From: BCD1 sp965230565
GTDB taxonomy: Bacteria; Bacteroidota; Bacteroidia; Chitinophagales; Saprospiraceae
Direction of reading: 5' to 3'
DNA: 64,000 nucleotides
Assembly (NCBI GenBank): GCA_965230565.1
Contig: CBDDLH010000016.1
Coordinates: 1,612,001-1,676,000, forward strand
Shown here: positions 61,101-64,000 of the stretch, piece after piece
How the letters are laid out: each line of letters begins with the position of its first letter
Numbering within the stretch: the stretch's first letter is position 1
The notes under the pieces: generated by a model
Database searches by the model: none
What the model was told of the DNA's origin: nothing
What the model saw: the letters and a program-made list of their open reading frames with translations, nothing else
Position numbers and translations under genes: made by a program

Positions 61101-64000
61101 TTAAATGGTTGCTTTTCTTCACTCGCCGAGGTTACCCTAAATGTATTACAGGCACCTTCGGCAACGGCAGCCGAGCTGACGGATTGTGACGATGGCAGCG
61201 GACTGGCAACATTTGATCTGACGTCTTTAAATAATATTGTAAATAACGGCACAGGATTTATTGTAAATTATTACACCGATAACGATGCTACGGACCAAAT
61301 AAACGTTCCAAATGTTTTTGTGTCAGGAGGAGCGACCGTTTTTGCTCAGGTTGTGGAAGGTACCTGCCCATCTGAAGTAGTTCCTATCACCCTGACCCTA
61401 TTACCGGGCCCGGATGCTATTGACCAAACCTTTTCTTCCTGTGATACCGGAAACGGACTTGGCATTTTTGACCTTACAAGTATCAATTTTGATGTTAGCC
61501 AGGGTACCGGAAATGTGAGTTGGTTTACCGCTCTCAGTCCGGACATCCCGGTCTCTGACGATCAGGCTTATGTCTCAGGAAACGGACAGGTATTTGCAGT
61601 AGTGGATAACGGAACGTGCTCATCAGAGGCTTCCATAACCCTGGAGGTTACTGCCGGATTGGATGTGACCCTGACAGAAATAACTCCTGTAAGTTGTTTT
61701 GGTGGCTCCGATGCCGCGCTTGATCTAACAGTAAATAACGGAACACCGGCCTTCACCTATGATTGGAATACGGACATCCTCGATGGCATAGAAGATCCGG
61801 TAAATGTTGGTGCAGGAACTTATGAGATAACTGTCACGGATACCGATAATTGCTTTGGTTCCGCATCCATTACCATTCTGGAGCCGGAAGAGTTAATTAT
61901 TAATTGCAGTGAAAACACTCCGGTGAGTATGGCCAATGGAAATGACGGAGTCGGATCGGTGGTTATTTCAGGAGGAACCGCTCCTTTTTCAATTGATTAC
62001 TCAGGTCCTGTTTCCGGCAATCAGACAGCTAATGCAACAGGAGAAGCACTCATTAACAACCTTGAAGCCGGAATGTACACCATAACGGTGACCGATGACC
62101 TGGACTGTTCAACCACTTGCACTTTTACCATTAATGACCCCGGTTGTGATCTGAGTCTTGAAACAACGATCATTAATCCTTTGTGCGCAGGAGATACGAC
62201 CGGAATTATCGACCTGACGATCACTGGCGGCATGTCTCCTTATGATATCAACTGGAGCGTAGATTCTCTGGATGGACTGGAAGACCTGATCAATTTATTA
62301 GCGGGGGATTACGACGTGACCGTTACGGATGGTAATGGCTGTACAGCTACAACTTCCGCCACCGTTTCTGCCCCCGAAGAGCTGATGCTGGCCTGTGGTG
62401 AGGATACTCCGGTTTCTATTCATGGAGGCAATGACGGTATAGCAACTGTAACATTTTCCGGAGGAACTTTTCCTTATACTCTTGACTGGGATGGCCCTGT
62501 GTCCGGAACTCAAAACGAATCAGGTGCCGGCATGACAGATATCTCTGGCTTATCAGCCGGAAATTATAACCTGACCCTTACAGATGCTAATGGTTGTTTC
62601 ACTGATTGTTCCTTTACTATTAATGAGCCGGATTGTGATATGACGCTTGAAACCATGGTCCTCAATCCATTATGTGCAGGAGATACCACCGGAATAATTG
62701 ATCTGACGATCATTGGAGGTATGTCACCTTTTGATATCGACTGGAGTGTAGATTCTCTGGATGGACTGGAAGATCTGACAGAACTCCTTGCAGGTGATTA
62801 TGAGGTAACCGTTACCGGTGGAAGTGGATGTACAGCATCAGCAACAGCCACTATTACCGATCCGGAACCTTTAATATTTTCCTGCAGCCAGAACGCTCCG
62901 GTATCCGCGCCCGGGAATAGCGATGGAATTGCCACCGTTGATTTTTCCGGAGGCACAGCGCCTTATACCATCGAATGGAATGGTCCAGTTTCCGGTAGTC
63001 AAAATGAGGCGATGCCGGGAATGATCGACATCAATGGGTTATCTGCTGGCAATTACAGCGTGGTTTTAACAGATGCAAACGGCTGTACTACAGATTGCCT
63101 GTTCACCATCAACGATGCTGGTTGCATGATGACCATTTCCATCACCGGTTTCGACGAAAGCTGTCCGGGAACTTCCGACGGCCGTATCGAAGTAATTGTG
63201 TTTAACGGAACACCTGATCTTACCATAGACTGGGATGATGACAGCCTGGACGGGATACTTGAACCTATGGGAATTAGCCCGGGAGACTATTCGGTCACCG
63301 TAACTGATGGAGCTGGCTGTACAGCCACTGGCAGCATTACCATTGGCACTACCTTTGAATCGCCTACCCTTTCGCTCAACACAGCTGAGTCCATTTGTGA
63401 AGGAGAATGTATTGATCTGGATTTCACTATGACAGGCCAATCACCTTTCACGGTTAATTACAACTTTATTGATGAAAATTCAACAACCAACATCAGTTTT
63501 ACCTCCATCGCTCCGGACACACTTATCCAAATTTGTCCTGGTGATATCAACTTCACCGGCGATCTGGTAATAATCAAAAATGTGGAAATCACGGATGCCA
63601 ATTGCAGCACTTCTACAACCATTATTGACAGCATTCAGATTAATATCCCCACAACTGCAACGGTGGATGACATCCTTTGTCCGGGAGAAAGTGTTGTTGT
63701 AAATGGAACCGTTTATGATATAAACCTGCCCAACGGGACGGAAACATTGATTGGATCGAATGGCTGTGATTCTGTTGTAACCATCAACCTTACCTTCCTT
63801 GACAATCCTGTATTTGATTTGGAGGTAGAACTCTGTGAAGGAGAAGAATTCATTTTCAACGGAACTACCTATGACGCTAACCTGACATCAGGATCGGAAA
63901 CCCTCGAAAATGCTGCAGCCAATGGCTGTGATTCCATCGTCAATGTAAATCTAATTTTCCTGGAAAACCCGGAATTTGATCTGAATGTAGAACTCTGTGA
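58148..64000 (+). CDS. Giant repeat-rich SprB-like surface adhesin, partial, with one frameshift
   Basis: The gene starts with a signal peptide (MNHQKLILFFAFFAIVAFSH) and runs past the window end; about 1950 codons are visible. The first part (to about residue 200) resembles a lamin-tail-like domain. Next come 85-residue units of the form CDxGxGxATFDLTxLxNxI, for example FATFDLTALENNIDGNGNTV, to about 61650. Then SprB-type repeats follow, with units such as GNDGIATVTFSGGTFPYTLD and GNYNLTLTDANGC. The last part has repeats like CPGESVVVNGTVYDINLPNG. At about 60257-60262 the frame shifts: removal of one A from AGGAAACC restores R-N-Q-L-P-S-T. No sorting signal is reached. It should be a type IX surface adhesin, with a role in gliding or attachment inferred. 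Confidence 0.88.
62138..63118 (+). repeat. Tandem 492-bp repeats inside the adhesin gene
   Basis: The stretches 62190-62288 and 62682-62780 are nearly identical, 492 nt apart (both contain GTAGATTCTCTGGATGGACT). Translated, each period is about 164 residues and holds two SprB-type units. A preceding, more diverged period begins near 61660 and a further one near 63120. The similarity at DNA level means recent duplication or ongoing conversion between units. Confidence 0.75.

Noticed and set aside
62138..63118. CRISPR-like array
   Set aside because: The repeats are long coding units of an adhesin (492-nt period), without short identical repeats and unique spacers; no cas gene is nearby.
1..64000. 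tRNA, rRNA, tmRNA or RNase P genes
   Set aside because: None of the gaps shows a recognisable cloverleaf or conserved RNA core by eye; a covariance-model search would be needed to exclude small RNAs.

Overview
The window is a stretch of chromosome from a member of the Bacteroidota, most like the Saprospiria (Lewinella and Saprospiraceae relatives). The signs are moderate GC, many proteins carrying type IX secretion sorting domains (types A and B), a TonB receptor with a carboxypeptidase-regulatory N-terminus, SprB-type adhesin repeats, promoter -7 boxes of the form TAnnTTTG, weak Shine-Dalgarno sequences and the Bacteroidota-type Mrp. No rRNA, tRNA, CRISPR array, prophage or complete insertion sequence was recognised. 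The host assignment is inferred from family content, not from a marker search.

Layout. 1-4.5 kb: two glycosyltransferases, an M1 peptidase and an orphan iron-type binding lipoprotein, all on the minus strand. 4.7-8.3 kb: a DUF6580 membrane protein, a short palindromic repeat cluster beside a broken Rpn-type nuclease gene, and a 7TM-HD (PgpH-like) phosphodiesterase. 8.8-14.9 kb: TonB receptor, rhomboid protease, a type IX cargo, a barrel-like protein and PlsC. 15-25.7 kb: TypA, then the lipopolysaccharide inner-core genes kdsA, rfaE1 and waaA, with a decayed rfaE1 copy behind rfaE1, and a UXS-rfbB nucleotide-sugar pair on the other strand. 25.8-36.6 kb: housekeeping genes (UbiA-like, M42 peptidase, pyrE, NUDIX, Mrp, NifU, pyrF, an SDR, IscA). 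36.7-46.7 kb: a LytTR regulator, a large secreted reprolysin, an S41 protease, two lipoproteins and pgi. 46.9-58 kb: a type B cargo, a glucosaminidase, a secreted C-type lectin, small metabolic enzymes, trpS, RidA, rpmF and DUF177. 58.1 kb to the end: the start of a giant repeat-rich adhesin that runs off the window.

How the genes relate. Envelope biogenesis is the main theme: WaaA, RfaE1 and KdsA supply Kdo and heptose for the lipopolysaccharide core, RfbB and UXS supply sugar nucleotides, and PlsC acts in phospholipid synthesis. At least five cell-surface or secreted proteins look like type IX cargo, though no secretion machinery gene is here. Mrp, NifU and IscA form a loose iron-sulfur maturation group, and pyrE and pyrF are two late pyrimidine enzymes about 6 kb apart.

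Data quality. Five genes (typA, waaA, a WG-repeat gene, an SDR gene and the giant adhesin) are each broken by one or two single-base indels where both flanking frames clearly belong to one conserved protein. Several of these genes are normally kept intact, so sequence errors are at least as likely as real mutations. The true relics look different: the Rpn gene lacks its middle, the rfaE1 copy is widely diverged, and a small Cys-motif gene at 36.0 kb has an in-frame stop. I found no convincing new multi-gene system. The most worthwhile leads are the rfaE1 relic, the palindromic repeats near the Rpn relic, the long hairpins around pyrF and pgi, and the short shared intergenic repeats.
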